The notes: generated from the sequence alone by a model not told the origin. Positions 52,666 to 61,411 are shown, counted from the first letter of the stretch. The stretch is 64,000 nt of DNA from Mesorhizobium jarvisii (GCF_003601985.1 NZ_QZXA01000009.1:62001-126000); one strand, 5' to 3'. Program-made: numbers and translations.

Positions 52666-53792
52666 CCGGTCCTCGTCTTTCCATCATCCCCGCGCGTGCC
52701 GCCACCGACAGGTCGCTCAAGCCGCGCGATCTGCAGGTGCTTTGCGTGCTCGGGCGTCATACCGACGATCTCGGCTGGTGCCGGCGCAGCCAGGTCAAAA
52801 TGTCGGAAGAGATGGGCTGTGCGCGCTCGACGGTGTTCGAGGCGGTCGAGCGGCTGGTGAAGGCCGGCTACCTCGAAAAGCACGAGCAGGAAGAGATCTC
52901 CGGCCGCGACAGCGCGCACTGGTATCGCGTCATCCTCGATCCGGTGCACCCCAATCTTGCGCTGGTGAAAGAGGCCGACGAACCGGCTGATTCCTTGGCG
53001 GAAATACCCTGCCGGCCAGTCGGCACCCCTGCCGGTATATCGGCACCCCCTGCCGGTCCAGAACCGGCACCCCCTGCCGGTCCAGGACCGGCACCTATTA
53101 ACGACACTTCTCTAACGACCCCTGTTAACGTCGAGAGAGAGCGTGCGCGGGAAATTGAAAAACAGCTTGAGCGCTGGCTGAAGAAAACGCATCCGGCCTG
53201 GCCGAGCTACATCAGCGACAGCGGCCCGAAAGCGCTGGCTGAGGCGCGCAAGCTGACCGACGAGGAACGCGACGCCGCCGCCGATCGCATGGCTGACTAC
53301 GTGGCCAGCGCCAAGGTGGGCGGGCGCACGGTGATCTGCACCTTCGCGGTCTATCTGTCGGAAAAGCGCTGGGAGAAGCTTCCGGCCAAGGCGAAGGCGC
53401 CAGCCGTTGCCGACGACTATGCGCCGCCTTTCGGGCCGGTCTGGATGGCTTGGGTTGTCGGGCACATGCTGGGCGGTCCAGCAAATCCGGACGCCACGGC
53501 GTTCCAGCAGCGCTGGCCAGACCTGTTCCATTTGTTCGAGCGGGCAAGGCGCGGCCAGGGTCATCGCTTCGGCGAGCGCTGGCACGCGCTCAAAGGCCAG
53601 ATGATCGCGGTCCCCGTCGACACCTCGCAATGGAACGACTGGCGCGCCTGCTTCCAGCAGCGTGGCTGGCCATGGCTGCCGGATCCGGGACGCGTCGCCT
53701 ACTTCCCGGCAGGCGGGCCGGATGGATTGGCGGAATTCGAACAGGCGATGCGAGGACAACATGATGCGGGCGGACGTGAAGCGGCTGAGTGA
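52662..53792 (+). CDS. Winged-helix replication-type protein with iteron-coded linker
   Basis: A 376-residue protein. Residues 18-75 form a winged helix (LKPRDLQVLCVLGRHTDDLGWCRRSQVKMSEEMGCARSTVFEAVERLVKAGYLEK). Residues 106-150 are a Pro/Ala/Gly linker containing APPAGPEP and APPAGPGP. The rest is helical with DEERDAAADRMADYV and WPDLFHLFERARRGQGHRFGERWHALKGQMI. The layout equals lambda O and other phage initiators: DNA-binding domain, linker coded by origin repeats, partner-binding domain. ATGA overlap with the Mom-like gene; the NusG-type gene starts 32 bases inside its end. Confidence 0.7.
   Translation: MTGPRLSIIPARAATDRSLKPRDLQVLCVLGRHTDDLGWCRRSQVKMSEEMGCARSTVFEAVERLVKAGYLEKHEQEEISGRDSAHWYRVILDPVHPNLALVKEADEPADSLAEIPCRPVGTPAGISAPPAGPEPAPPAGPGPAPINDTSLTTPVNVERERAREIEKQLERWLKKTHPAWPSYISDSGPKALAEARKLTDEERDAAADRMADYVASAKVGGRTVICTFAVYLSEKRWEKLPAKAKAPAVADDYAPPFGPVWMAWVVGHMLGGPANPDATAFQQRWPDLFHLFERARRGQGHRFGERWHALKGQMIAVPVDTSQWNDWRACFQQRGWPWLPDPGRVAYFPAGGPDGLAEFEQAMRGQHDAGGREAAE
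53021..53095. repeat. Iteron-like array, candidate phage origin
   Basis: Copies of CGGCACCCC(C)TGCCGG start at 53021, 53041 and 53065, with a half copy CGGCAC at 53089 and a partial CCCTGCCGG at 53007. The last two periods are 24 bases. The arms CCGGCA / TGCCGG also make each copy a palindrome. A relatively AT-rich stretch with TATTAACG and GTTAACG follows (53096-53131). It sits inside the replication-type gene, as iterons do in lambda O. Confidence 0.6.
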
Positions 53793-54447
53793 GCGTGAAC
53801 ACGTCTGGGTGGATCGCTCGACGGGCGAGGTCATCAACGTCGACCGCGCCTGGCAGAAGAGCGACAAGCGAATCGCACTGTCGCGCCGTGAGCAGGCAAT
53901 GCTCGCCGCGGCTGGTCAGGACGGTCCGGAGGCGCGCTGGTACGTGCTGCGGGTCGAGGATCGCGCCGACATTGCTGTGGATAAGTTGCTGGATGAGGCG
54001 AATGTCGAGCGCGTCATGCTGGCGACCGAAGCCGAACCGAAGCGCCGCGGTGGGCGCAAGCATCAGTCTCTGGAGCCGGTTCGCATGCCGTCTTTCCCCG
54101 GCTACATCTTCGTCAAAGTGGTGTCCTGCCCCGTCGCATGGGCCGGTCTGCGCACCATCAAAGGCGTGCTTGGTCCAATCGGTGGATGCGACAATCCAAG
54201 CCCGGTCGGCGAGCAGGAAATCGTGAAGTTTCAAGCACGTATTGAGAATGACCCTGATGCCATCGCAGTGCTTACCAATGCGCTGAAGAAGGGCGATAGG
54301 GTCGAGATCGATAGCGGCCCGTTCGCAGGCTTCGAGACTGTGGTGCTGATGCTGAGGGACCGGCATCGCGTGCAGGTAGAGGCCAATGTATTCGGTCGGC
54401 CTGTGCCTCTCGACGTCCATCTTGCCAACGTCACGAAACTGGATTAG
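53761..54447 (+). CDS. Phage-encoded NusG-like transcription elongation factor
   Basis: A 228-residue protein. The NGN domain is seen as EARWYVLRVEDRADIAVDKLLDE and MPSFPGYIFVKVVSCPVAWAGLRTIKGVLGPIGG, and the C-terminal KOW domain as LKKGDRVEIDSGPFAGFETVVLMLRDRHRVQVEANVFGRPVPLDVHLANV. An extra N-terminal segment of about 58 residues precedes it. NusG paralogues such as RfaH act as operon-specific antiterminators. Placed between early genes and the packaging genes, it may help transcribe the late operon. Two ATGs in a row; 53761 is used. Confidence 0.85.
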   Translation: MMRADVKRLSEREHVWVDRSTGEVINVDRAWQKSDKRIALSRREQAMLAAAGQDGPEARWYVLRVEDRADIAVDKLLDEANVERVMLATEAEPKRRGGRKHQSLEPVRMPSFPGYIFVKVVSCPVAWAGLRTIKGVLGPIGGCDNPSPVGEQEIVKFQARIENDPDAIAVLTNALKKGDRVEIDSGPFAGFETVVLMLRDRHRVQVEANVFGRPVPLDVHLANVTKLD

Positions 54448-54558
54448 CGAATCCCACGCAGGACGAGCTGAAAGAGTCGCACGCCGAACAGGTGGACCGC
54501 GCCATCAGCCCCAGGGGAAGCAACCAGCTTACCCGCAATGGATAAGATTCCATACATC

Positions 54559-54921
54559 ATGGCCAACAAGCCGAGGACCTTTCGGCCCTCGCATCTTCCA
54601 TCGCGTGAGGATGCGGCACGGCTCTACGATCATGACCGTGATCAGCAGCCATGGCGTCGATGGTACAAGACCGCACGGTGGCAGAGGCTTCGTGCTCATC
54701 AGCTGGCCGAAGAGCCGCTCTGCCGAAACTGCAAGAAGCACGGTCGCATCACCGCAGCGACCGTCTGTGACCATATCGAACGACATGGCGGCGACCCCGA
54801 CCGCTTCTGGAACGGACCGTTCCAATCCCTCTGCGACCAGGCGCCGTGGCGCTGCCATTCCAGCGAGAAGCAGCGGCAGGAGCGGCAGGACGGGGGGCGG
54901 GTCAAAAGTCTGGACCCCTGA
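54559..54921 (+). CDS. HNH endonuclease of the packaging module
   Basis: A 120-residue protein. The zinc-binding and catalytic pattern is C-R-N-C, then VCDHIERHGGDPDRFWNGPFQSLCDQAPWRCHSSEKQ: H in CDHI, N in WNG and H in RCHSS give H-N-H. HNH genes next to terminases are part of the packaging machine of HK97-like cos phages. ATG 54559 (MANKPRTFRPSHLP) is chosen for its likeness to family starts. An ATG at 54538 is possible. Confidence 0.85.
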   Translation: MANKPRTFRPSHLPSREDAARLYDHDRDQQPWRRWYKTARWQRLRAHQLAEEPLCRNCKKHGRITAATVCDHIERHGGDPDRFWNGPFQSLCDQAPWRCHSSEKQRQERQDGGRVKSLDP

Positions 54922-55024
54922 GGGCCTAGACCGGTGGGTGTGCAAGCGTGCATCGCCGCAAAATTCGCTGAAAGTTTTTTTCCGGGCTGGGTTGGAGGCC
55001 CCCAGTCTGGCCGGAGGGTCGATC
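54922..55024 (+). other. Gap before the small terminase, possible cos region
   Basis: 103 bases between HNH nuclease and small terminase, where cos sites lie in many HK97-like phages. It contains the imperfect palindrome around CCCT-G-AGGG (54916-54924), a run of seven T (54965-54971) and GGAGGCCCCCAG. No cos sequence can be proven. Confidence 0.3.
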
Positions 55025-55651
55025 ATGGCGCGCGGCAGAAAGCCGGAGACGGCTGAACAGCAGGCGCTGAAAGGCGCACCGGGCAAGCGCATGTCGCAGA
55101 AGGCGGCGCAGGCGATCCGTACGGAAACCAAGACGGCAGCGCCGTCGCCGATCGTGATCGGCAATGTCCGTCCGCCGAAGTGGTTGAAGCGCAGCCGCAA
55201 GGCGACCGAGATCTGGAACGATCTCGCGCCGCGGCTGGCAAAGCTGAACCTGGTCAGCGAACTCGATGCGGTGCCGCTCGGTCGTTACTGCCGTTACATC
55301 GTCGAATGGATTGCCGCCGATCTCGCCGTCCAGAAGGAAGGCACCTGGTTTGACACCGTTGGCACGAACGGCGAGCCGACCAAGAAGCGCCATCCGGCGT
55401 GGCAGGCCTGCCAGGACCTGGAGAAGATGCTGCGCGAGACCGAAGCCGCCTTCGGCATGCGGCCGGACACGCGCTACAAGATCATGCGCGATCAGGCGCT
55501 GTCGCATGGCGTCCTGCCGTTGTTCGAGCGCAACAGCCAGAGCGAGCAGCCGCAGCCGGCCGCGACGCCAACCGCTACCCCATCGCCGGAAGATGATCCG
55601 ATCGGGTTTCTCGCCGGCTTCGATTCCGCGCCTCCCGGCCGTGCGAACTGA
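55025..55651 (+). CDS. Phage terminase small subunit, P27 family
   Basis: A 208-residue DNA-recognition subunit of the packaging motor. The P27-type core ARGRKPETAEQQALKGAPGKR, PPKWLKRSRKATEIWNDLAPRLAKLNLVSELDAVPLGRYCRYIVEW and HPAWQACQDLEKMLRETEAAFGMRPDTRYKI is complete. The last 45 residues are Pro/Ala-rich. Large terminase follows after 2 bases. Confidence 0.9.
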   Translation: MARGRKPETAEQQALKGAPGKRMSQKAAQAIRTETKTAAPSPIVIGNVRPPKWLKRSRKATEIWNDLAPRLAKLNLVSELDAVPLGRYCRYIVEWIAADLAVQKEGTWFDTVGTNGEPTKKRHPAWQACQDLEKMLRETEAAFGMRPDTRYKIMRDQALSHGVLPLFERNSQSEQPQPAATPTATPSPEDDPIGFLAGFDSAPPGRAN

Positions 55652-55653
55652 AC

Positions 55654-57450
55654 ATGCCGATTGCCGAGACGTCGGCTGCAGCGATCGCCGCCTCTGCCGG
55701 TCACCTTTTGTGGCCGGAACCGCAATGGGTGCTCGACGCCGTGGCGCGCGGTTGGGAATGGGCGAGGGTCCAGTGGCGCCGGGCGGCATCGCAGGCCGGC
55801 GCCTGGTTTGACGAACGCAAGGCCGACGCCGCAGTTGCGCTGTTCCCGCGCATCTTCCGGCTGACGCTCGACCGTTTCGCCGGAAAGCCATTCCGGCTGA
55901 CGCTCTGGCAGGAAGTCATTGTCCGGCTGCTGGTCGGCTGGAAGATACCAGTCGAGATCGTCGACGACGAACAGTCGGCACCGCACACCGAGCAGGTTCG
56001 TTTGTTCCGCCGGCTCCTGCTCTGGGTGCCGCGCAAGAACGGCAAATCGGAATTCCTGGCGGCGCTTGCGTTGCTGTTCTTCATTCTCGACGGCGTCGTG
56101 GGCGGCGAGGGTTACGCCTTCGCCCGCGACGAAAAGCAGGGCAAGATCGTCTTCGACAAGATGAAGGCGATGCTGGCCATGTCGCCGGCGCTGGCGGACA
56201 AGGGGCAGGCGTTCAAGAAATCGATATGGATCCCGAAAATCCGGGCCATGTTCGAATTGCTGTCGGGAAAGCCGGAAGGCAAGCACGGCCGCTCGCCGAC
56301 GGTCATCGTCGGCGACGAAATGCACGAATGGCACACCGCCGAACTTGCCAACACACTGCGCCAGGGCACTGGCGCCCGCCTCGAGCCGATCGAACTCTAC
56401 GCGTCGACATCCGGCCTCAAGACAAATCAGACAGGCTGGGCGCTGTGGGAGGAATCGAACGCCATCCTCGACGGGCGTATCGACGATCCGACCTCGCTGG
56501 TTGTCATCTTCGCCGTTGACCAGGAGGCGGACTGGCGTGACGAGAGCATTTGGTCGCTGGCCAATCCTTCGCTCGGCATCTCGCCGACAATGCAATTCCT
56601 CCGGCGCGAAGCCGCGCTTGCCGCCGACAACCCGCGCGCGGAAGCGCATTTCCGCTGTTATCACCTCAACCAGTGGATCGACGCGGTCACCCGCTGGCTG
56701 AACCTGAAGAAATGGGACGCCTGCACAGCCGACAAGACCGGATGGCAGGCGTATGCCGTCAAGGAAGGCGAAGACTTCGGCGAGAAGATGCGCGCCGCCG
56801 GCCTTGCCGGGCGCCGCTGCTATGGAGCGTTCGACATCTCGTCGACCGACGACATCACCGCGCTTGTCTGGGCGTTCCCGCCCGACAGCGATAACCCGAA
56901 ATGGAAACTCGTCTGTCGCTTCTGGGTGCCGGAAGAAAGCATCAAGCGGCGCGTCAAGAACGATCGTGTTTCCTATGATCGCTGGCAAAAGCTCTGCGCC
57001 ATCACGCCGACGCCTGGCGACTATGTCGACCAGGACTATGTGAAGCGCGCTGTTCTGGAAGGACTGGAAGCGTTCGACGTGGCCGCCATCGGTTACGACA
57101 GCTGGAACGCCACCAAACTCTACACGGACCTGGTGAAGGACGGCGCGCCGGAGGACCTGTTCCTCAAGATGCGTCAGGGACACCAGACGCTCGGCGAGCC
57201 GACCAAGTTCTTCGAAAGCCTCGTTTCCTTCGGGAAACTGGACCATGGAGGAAACCCCGTCATGCGCTGGATGGCCGGCAACACTGCTGTGCGCTTCGAC
57301 GAAAATCTGAATTTCGTCCCGACGAAGAAGCGCAGCGCCGAAAAGATCGACGGCATCGTTGCAGCGATCATGGCTTGCGGCCTCGCCATCTCGGCGGAAG
57401 AGCCGGTCGACCTCGATGAATATCTGCGCGGTGGAGTGATGGCAGCATGA
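55654..57450 (+). CDS. Phage terminase large subunit
   Basis: A 598-residue packaging motor of the HK97/T7-like TerL class. Walker A is LLWVPRKNGKSEFLAALAL (125-132 core), Walker B is TVIVGDEMHEW, and the ATPase coupling motif is ASTSGLKTNQTGWALWEE. The nuclease domain begins at CYGAFDISSTDDITALVWAF, whose aspartates bind metal. It is ATGA-coupled to the portal gene. Confidence 0.94.
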   Translation: MPIAETSAAAIAASAGHLLWPEPQWVLDAVARGWEWARVQWRRAASQAGAWFDERKADAAVALFPRIFRLTLDRFAGKPFRLTLWQEVIVRLLVGWKIPVEIVDDEQSAPHTEQVRLFRRLLLWVPRKNGKSEFLAALALLFFILDGVVGGEGYAFARDEKQGKIVFDKMKAMLAMSPALADKGQAFKKSIWIPKIRAMFELLSGKPEGKHGRSPTVIVGDEMHEWHTAELANTLRQGTGARLEPIELYASTSGLKTNQTGWALWEESNAILDGRIDDPTSLVVIFAVDQEADWRDESIWSLANPSLGISPTMQFLRREAALAADNPRAEAHFRCYHLNQWIDAVTRWLNLKKWDACTADKTGWQAYAVKEGEDFGEKMRAAGLAGRRCYGAFDISSTDDITALVWAFPPDSDNPKWKLVCRFWVPEESIKRRVKNDRVSYDRWQKLCAITPTPGDYVDQDYVKRAVLEGLEAFDVAAIGYDSWNATKLYTDLVKDGAPEDLFLKMRQGHQTLGEPTKFFESLVSFGKLDHGGNPVMRWMAGNTAVRFDENLNFVPTKKRSAEKIDGIVAAIMACGLAISAEEPVDLDEYLRGGVMAA

Positions 57451-58679
57451 GCTGGCTTTCCATGTGGTGGTCAAAGCCGGCACTGAAGGTGCAGGATCCC
57501 GAGAACTCACGTCGCGGTTCACACGACAGCTGGGCCGGCAAAGCGACGACGCCGGATGCGGTGCTCCAGTTGGCAACAGCATGGGCCTGCATTCGGCTTA
57601 AGAGCCGTGTTGGCGGCTCTCTGCCTCTAAAAGTGCATACCAGAGGTTCGGGATTGGTGATCGACGATCACCCGCTCTACTCGCTCCTTCATGACAGCCC
57701 CAACGCCAACCAGACGGCGATGGAGTTCTGGGAAGGTCAGTTCGCGTGCATGGACCTGCGCGGCAATGCCTATGCCGAGAAGGTATACATAGGGCAGCGT
57801 CTGGTTGCCCTGGTCCCGATGCACCCGGACAACACGCATCCATATCGCGCCGCCGACGGATCACGACGTTACAGGTACTATGATCCGGTCACTGGATTTC
57901 ATGATTGGGGCGAAGACAAGGTTTTCCATCTTCGCAGTTTCGGGACCGGTGGCCTGGTTGGTTTGTCGCCGATCTCGTACGGAAGGCAGACCTTGGGAAC
58001 AGCCCTTGCCGCGGACGAAGTCGCGGGGCGTACGTTCGCAAACGGTTTGCAGGTCTCCGGCTTTGCGGAAGATCAGCCGAACGCCAAGACCAACCAGAAG
58101 CAGCGCGAAGAGCTGGTCGAACTGTTTGATAAATTCTCCGGGTCTGAGCGCGCCGGCAAGGTCATGCCGTTGCCGCCGGGTTTCAGCTTCAAAGAGCTGA
58201 GCATGAAGCCGGAGGATGCGCAGCTCCTGGAGACGCGTGGCTTCCATGTCGAGGAAATATGCCGATGGTTTGGCGTGTTTCCGATCCTAATTGGCCATGC
58301 TGCCCAAGGCCAGACGATGTGGGGAACCGGCGTCGAATCGATCAATCTTGCTTGGTTGACGCTCTACCTCGGACCGGAACTTCAGCGCGTCGAGCAGGCG
58401 ATTGAAAAGCAGCTTATGACGGCCGTCGACCGGTCGAAGTTCTACGTCGAGCACAACGTGGACGCTTTGTTGCGTGCCGACAGCCAGGGCCGCGCAGCGC
58501 TCTATTCCGTGCAGGCTCAGAACGGTCTGAAAACCCGCAACGAGATGCGACGTCGGGAAAACGATCCGCCGCTTCCCGGCGGCGACGTTCTCACCGTCCA
58601 GTCAAACCTCCTGCCTCTCAACATGCTTGGCAAAACCCCGCCGCGCGCCGTTCAGCCCGCGCCTGGCGAACCGATCTAG
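57447..58679 (+). CDS. Phage portal protein, HK97 family
   Basis: A 410-residue portal subunit forming the ring where DNA enters the head. Recognised by ATAWACIRLKSRVGGSLPLKVH, HPLYSLLHDSPNANQTAMEFWEGQFACMDLRGNAYAEK, GLVGLSPISYGRQTLGTALAAD and the wing/crown block EEICRWFGVFPILIGHAAQGQTMWGTGVE. The start codon overlaps the terminase stop. Confidence 0.94.
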   Translation: MSWLSMWWSKPALKVQDPENSRRGSHDSWAGKATTPDAVLQLATAWACIRLKSRVGGSLPLKVHTRGSGLVIDDHPLYSLLHDSPNANQTAMEFWEGQFACMDLRGNAYAEKVYIGQRLVALVPMHPDNTHPYRAADGSRRYRYYDPVTGFHDWGEDKVFHLRSFGTGGLVGLSPISYGRQTLGTALAADEVAGRTFANGLQVSGFAEDQPNAKTNQKQREELVELFDKFSGSERAGKVMPLPPGFSFKELSMKPEDAQLLETRGFHVEEICRWFGVFPILIGHAAQGQTMWGTGVESINLAWLTLYLGPELQRVEQAIEKQLMTAVDRSKFYVEHNVDALLRADSQGRAALYSVQAQNGLKTRNEMRRRENDPPLPGGDVLTVQSNLLPLNMLGKTPPRAVQPAPGEPI

Positions 58680-58688
58680 GAGACGGCC

Positions 58689-59381
58689 ATGAAAACCAAG
58701 GATTTCCCGCTACAGGTCAAGGATGTGTCGGATGACGGCACGTTCGAAGGGTATGGGTCCGTCTTCGGGGTTCGCGACAGCTACAACGAGAGCGTCGAGC
58801 CCGGTGCCTTCGTCGAGAGCCTTGTGCGCCACAAGCGCGAGGGCAGCTCGCCGCTCATGCTCTGGCAGCACGACCCTTGGACGCCGATCGGCGTTTGGGA
58901 AGACATGGCCGAAGACAAGAAAGGCCTGTGGGGCAAGGGTCGCCTGCTCGGCGGTGTCCAGAAGGCCGACGAAGCCAAGATTCTGTTGAAGGCCGGCGCC
59001 ATACAGGGTCTTTCGATCGGGTACCGCGAGGTCGATACGACGCCGTCCGAGAATGGCGGACCACGCAAGTTGGTGAAGCTCGACCTCCTCGAGGTGTCGA
59101 TCGTGTCGTTTCCGGCCAATCGCCGGGCACGCGTCGAATCCGTGAAATCGGAAGTCATGGAAGAATTCGCTCGCCGCCTCCGCGATGGCGACCCCATGCC
59201 CGTGAAAGAATTCGAGGACATCTTGCGCGAAGCAGGGGTCCCGAAAGCCATGGCCGTACAGATCGCCTCTGTCGGCTATGCGAAAGCCATTCGGAGTGAG
59301 TCCGAGGGCGAGGCGAACAGCAAAGCCACCGCTGCGCTTAAGGCGCTGCGGGCAGCTACCGACCAGTTCAAAACCCTCTAG
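58689..59381 (+). CDS. Prohead protease, HK97 family
   Basis: A 230-residue serine peptidase that trims the capsid N-terminus during head maturation. The domain begins KDVSDDGTFEGYGSVFGVRDSYNESVEPGAFVESL. Catalytic histidine in LMLWQHDPWTPIG (about residue 61) and serine in DLLEVSIVSFPANRRA (about residue 140) are visible. It lies between portal and capsid, as expected. Confidence 0.93.
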   Translation: MKTKDFPLQVKDVSDDGTFEGYGSVFGVRDSYNESVEPGAFVESLVRHKREGSSPLMLWQHDPWTPIGVWEDMAEDKKGLWGKGRLLGGVQKADEAKILLKAGAIQGLSIGYREVDTTPSENGGPRKLVKLDLLEVSIVSFPANRRARVESVKSEVMEEFARRLRDGDPMPVKEFEDILREAGVPKAMAVQIASVGYAKAIRSESEGEANSKATAALKALRAATDQFKTL

Positions 59382-59396
59382 AACAGGACAATCTCC

Positions 59397-60695
59397 ATGA
59401 ATAATCACCTCCGCGTCGCGGCGGGTGGCATTGCGCTGCTCGCTTGCTCCATGCTTGGCCCTCGCATTTGCTTTGCTCCTCCGAGCGAAGGCGGCGATGC
59501 CGATCTCGCTGCGCTCGCCGTCGACCTGAAGAAGGCGGCGGATGACGTCAAGAAACAGGCCGAGACGACATCGACCGAGATAAAGAACCTCGGCAAGGTC
59601 ACCGAAGAGACCAAGAAGGCTGCTGATGAAGCCTTGATCAAGCACAATGAGATTTCGGCTCGCCTGACCGAGATCGAACAGAAGATGGCGCGCACGCCGG
59701 GCACTCCGGAGCGCCGCAAGTCTCTCGGCCAGCAGTTCACCGAGAATGACGAGGTCAAGGCATTCCTCGCCGCCAAGAAGTCCAAGGGCAGCGTCAGCTT
59801 TTCGACCAAGGCGATCATCTCCGCTTTGACCACGGATGCCGACGGTTCCGCCGGCGATCTCATCGTTCCGCAGCGCGTCGCCGGCATCATCGCCCCGCCG
59901 CAGCGTCGCATGACGATTCGTGATCTGCTCACGCCCGGCAACACCGACAAGAACGCCATTCAGTACGTGAAGGAAACCGGCTTCACCAACGCGGCGGCGA
60001 CCGTTTCCGAAACGGCGGGCGGTGCCAAGCCGCAGTCCGACATCAAGTTCGACATCATGACGACTTCGGTCACCACGATCGCGCACTGGGTGTTGGCCAC
60101 CAAGCAGATCCTCGACGACGTGCCGCAGCTCCAGTCCTATATCGACGGACGCCTGCGTTATGGCCTGATGTATGTCGAGGAAAACCAGCTCCTCAATGGG
60201 GGCGGTACCGGCACCGATCTGAACGGCATCTATACCCAAGCCACCAACTATGCCGCGCCGATCAATCCGACTGCCGCCGGCAACCTGACCAAGATCGATG
60301 TCATCCGCCTGGCAATCCTGCAGGCGTTCTTGGCCGAGTATCCCGCCAACGGCATCGTTCTGCATCCGTCCGACTGGGCGGACATCGAGCTGACCAAGAC
60401 CGACGTTGGCGACTATCTCTTCGCCAACCCGCAGAACGGCACCGAGCCGCGTCTGTGGCGCCTGCCTGTCGTGGAAACCCAGGCGATGACGGTCGACCGA
60501 TTCCTGACTGGGGCGTTCCAGCTCGGCGCCCAGATCTTCGATCGCGAGGATGCGAACGTCGAGTTGAGCACCGAAGACAGCGACAACTTCCGCAAGAACC
60601 TCGTCACCATCCGTGCCGAGGAGCGCCTTGCTCTCGCGGTCTACCGCCCCGAGAGCTTCATCAAGGGTGCCTTCGCCACCGCGCTCGCTGCCTGA
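59397..60695 (+). CDS. Major capsid protein, HK97 fold
   Basis: A 432-residue protein. Residues 40-105 are a Lys/Glu-rich coiled coil, the delta domain that guides assembly and is cut off by the protease. The mature part begins near SLGQQFTENDEVKAFL and includes IVPQRVAGIIAPPQRRMTIRDLL and LNGGGTGTDLNGIYTQA. Unusual: the first 27 residues (HLRVAAGGIALLACSMLGPRI) are hydrophobic, like a signal peptide. AGGA stands before the ATG. Confidence 0.94.
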   Translation: MNNHLRVAAGGIALLACSMLGPRICFAPPSEGGDADLAALAVDLKKAADDVKKQAETTSTEIKNLGKVTEETKKAADEALIKHNEISARLTEIEQKMARTPGTPERRKSLGQQFTENDEVKAFLAAKKSKGSVSFSTKAIISALTTDADGSAGDLIVPQRVAGIIAPPQRRMTIRDLLTPGNTDKNAIQYVKETGFTNAAATVSETAGGAKPQSDIKFDIMTTSVTTIAHWVLATKQILDDVPQLQSYIDGRLRYGLMYVEENQLLNGGGTGTDLNGIYTQATNYAAPINPTAAGNLTKIDVIRLAILQAFLAEYPANGIVLHPSDWADIELTKTDVGDYLFANPQNGTEPRLWRLPVVETQAMTVDRFLTGAFQLGAQIFDREDANVELSTEDSDNFRKNLVTIRAEERLALAVYRPESFIKGAFATALAA

Positions 60696-60758
60696 TCGTT
60701 CGGCTGATCAAGGCGGGCGGCTCCGGCCGCCCGCTCTATGAGCCGAAGGAGACAAGCG

Positions 60759-61004
60759 ATGAAACTCAAGTCAATCGACCAGATCAGCATAAGCGCGGTG
60801 AAGGCCGACAGCCTTCGCCCCGGCGAGGAATTTGAGGTCGGCGATGCCTATGGGGCGGAGCTGATCAAGCAGCATCCCGACAAATTCGAGGTTTTGGAGG
60901 CGGCTGAAGAGAAGTCGGAAGCCGCCCCCGAAAACAAGGCCGAAGGCGCCGCTCCGGCGAACAAGGTCATCACCGGTCGCAAGACCAAAGCAAAGGCCAA
61001 GTAG
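60759..61004 (+). CDS. Small phage head-region protein
   Basis: An 81-residue protein: MKLKSIDQISISAVKADSLRPGEEFEVGDAYGAELIKQHPDKFEVL, then a Lys/Ala/Glu-rich tail. The first part looks like a small beta domain, as in short head-completion proteins. AAGGAGA stands 8 bases before ATG 60759. No family recognised. Confidence 0.65.
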   Translation: MKLKSIDQISISAVKADSLRPGEEFEVGDAYGAELIKQHPDKFEVLEAAEEKSEAAPENKAEGAAPANKVITGRKTKAKAK

Positions 61005-61045
61005 GCAGTCATCTGGCGCTGCGGCGTCGATCTGAGGAGAAGACC

Positions 61046-61408
61046 ATGCGTCGTTACAAGCTTTCCATCACCACGGATGCCGGAGGTGCCGCGACGGCCT
61101 ACAGCCCGCGTATCGCCGGCAAGATCCACAGCATCCAGTACGTGAAAACCGACTTTGCGAACGGTGTCGGCTTCACCGTGACCGCCGAAGCAACCGGTGA
61201 GAGCATCTGGTCCGAAGCCGCCGTAAATGCCTCCGCCGTCCGCTATCCTCGCGCGCCGACGCATACCCAGGCGGGCGCCGCCGCGCTTTATGCGGCCGGT
61301 GGCGTGGCTGTGCAGGACAAAATCGGTCTCGCCAGCGACCGCGTGAAGGTGGTCATTGCTTCGGGCGGTGCGACCAAGACCGGCACCATTCATATCCTGG
61401 TCGACTGA
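61046..61408 (+). CDS. Phage structural protein, probable head decoration type
   Basis: A 120-residue beta-rich protein: MRRYKLSITTDAGGAATAYSPRIAGKIHSIQYVKTDFANGVGFTVTAEATGESIWSEAAVNASAVRYPRAP. No helices or catalytic signature. Position right after the capsid gene suggests a head surface or completion protein. GAGGAGA precedes the ATG. Confidence 0.68.
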   Translation: MRRYKLSITTDAGGAATAYSPRIAGKIHSIQYVKTDFANGVGFTVTAEATGESIWSEAAVNASAVRYPRAPTHTQAGAAALYAAGGVAVQDKIGLASDRVKVVIASGGATKTGTIHILVD

Positions 61409-61411
61409 TCC

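Noticed and set aside
53007..53095. CRISPR array
   Set aside because: The repeats are 16-21 bases with 20- to 24-base period and no spacers, and they lie in frame inside a coding gene. Origin iterons fit better.
54835..54880. Frameshift in the HNH gene
   Set aside because: The spacing between the last cysteine and CH is longer than in common HNH proteins (CDQAPWRCHSS), but the frame stays open and the residues look like those of related phage HNH proteins, so a variant is more likely than an error.
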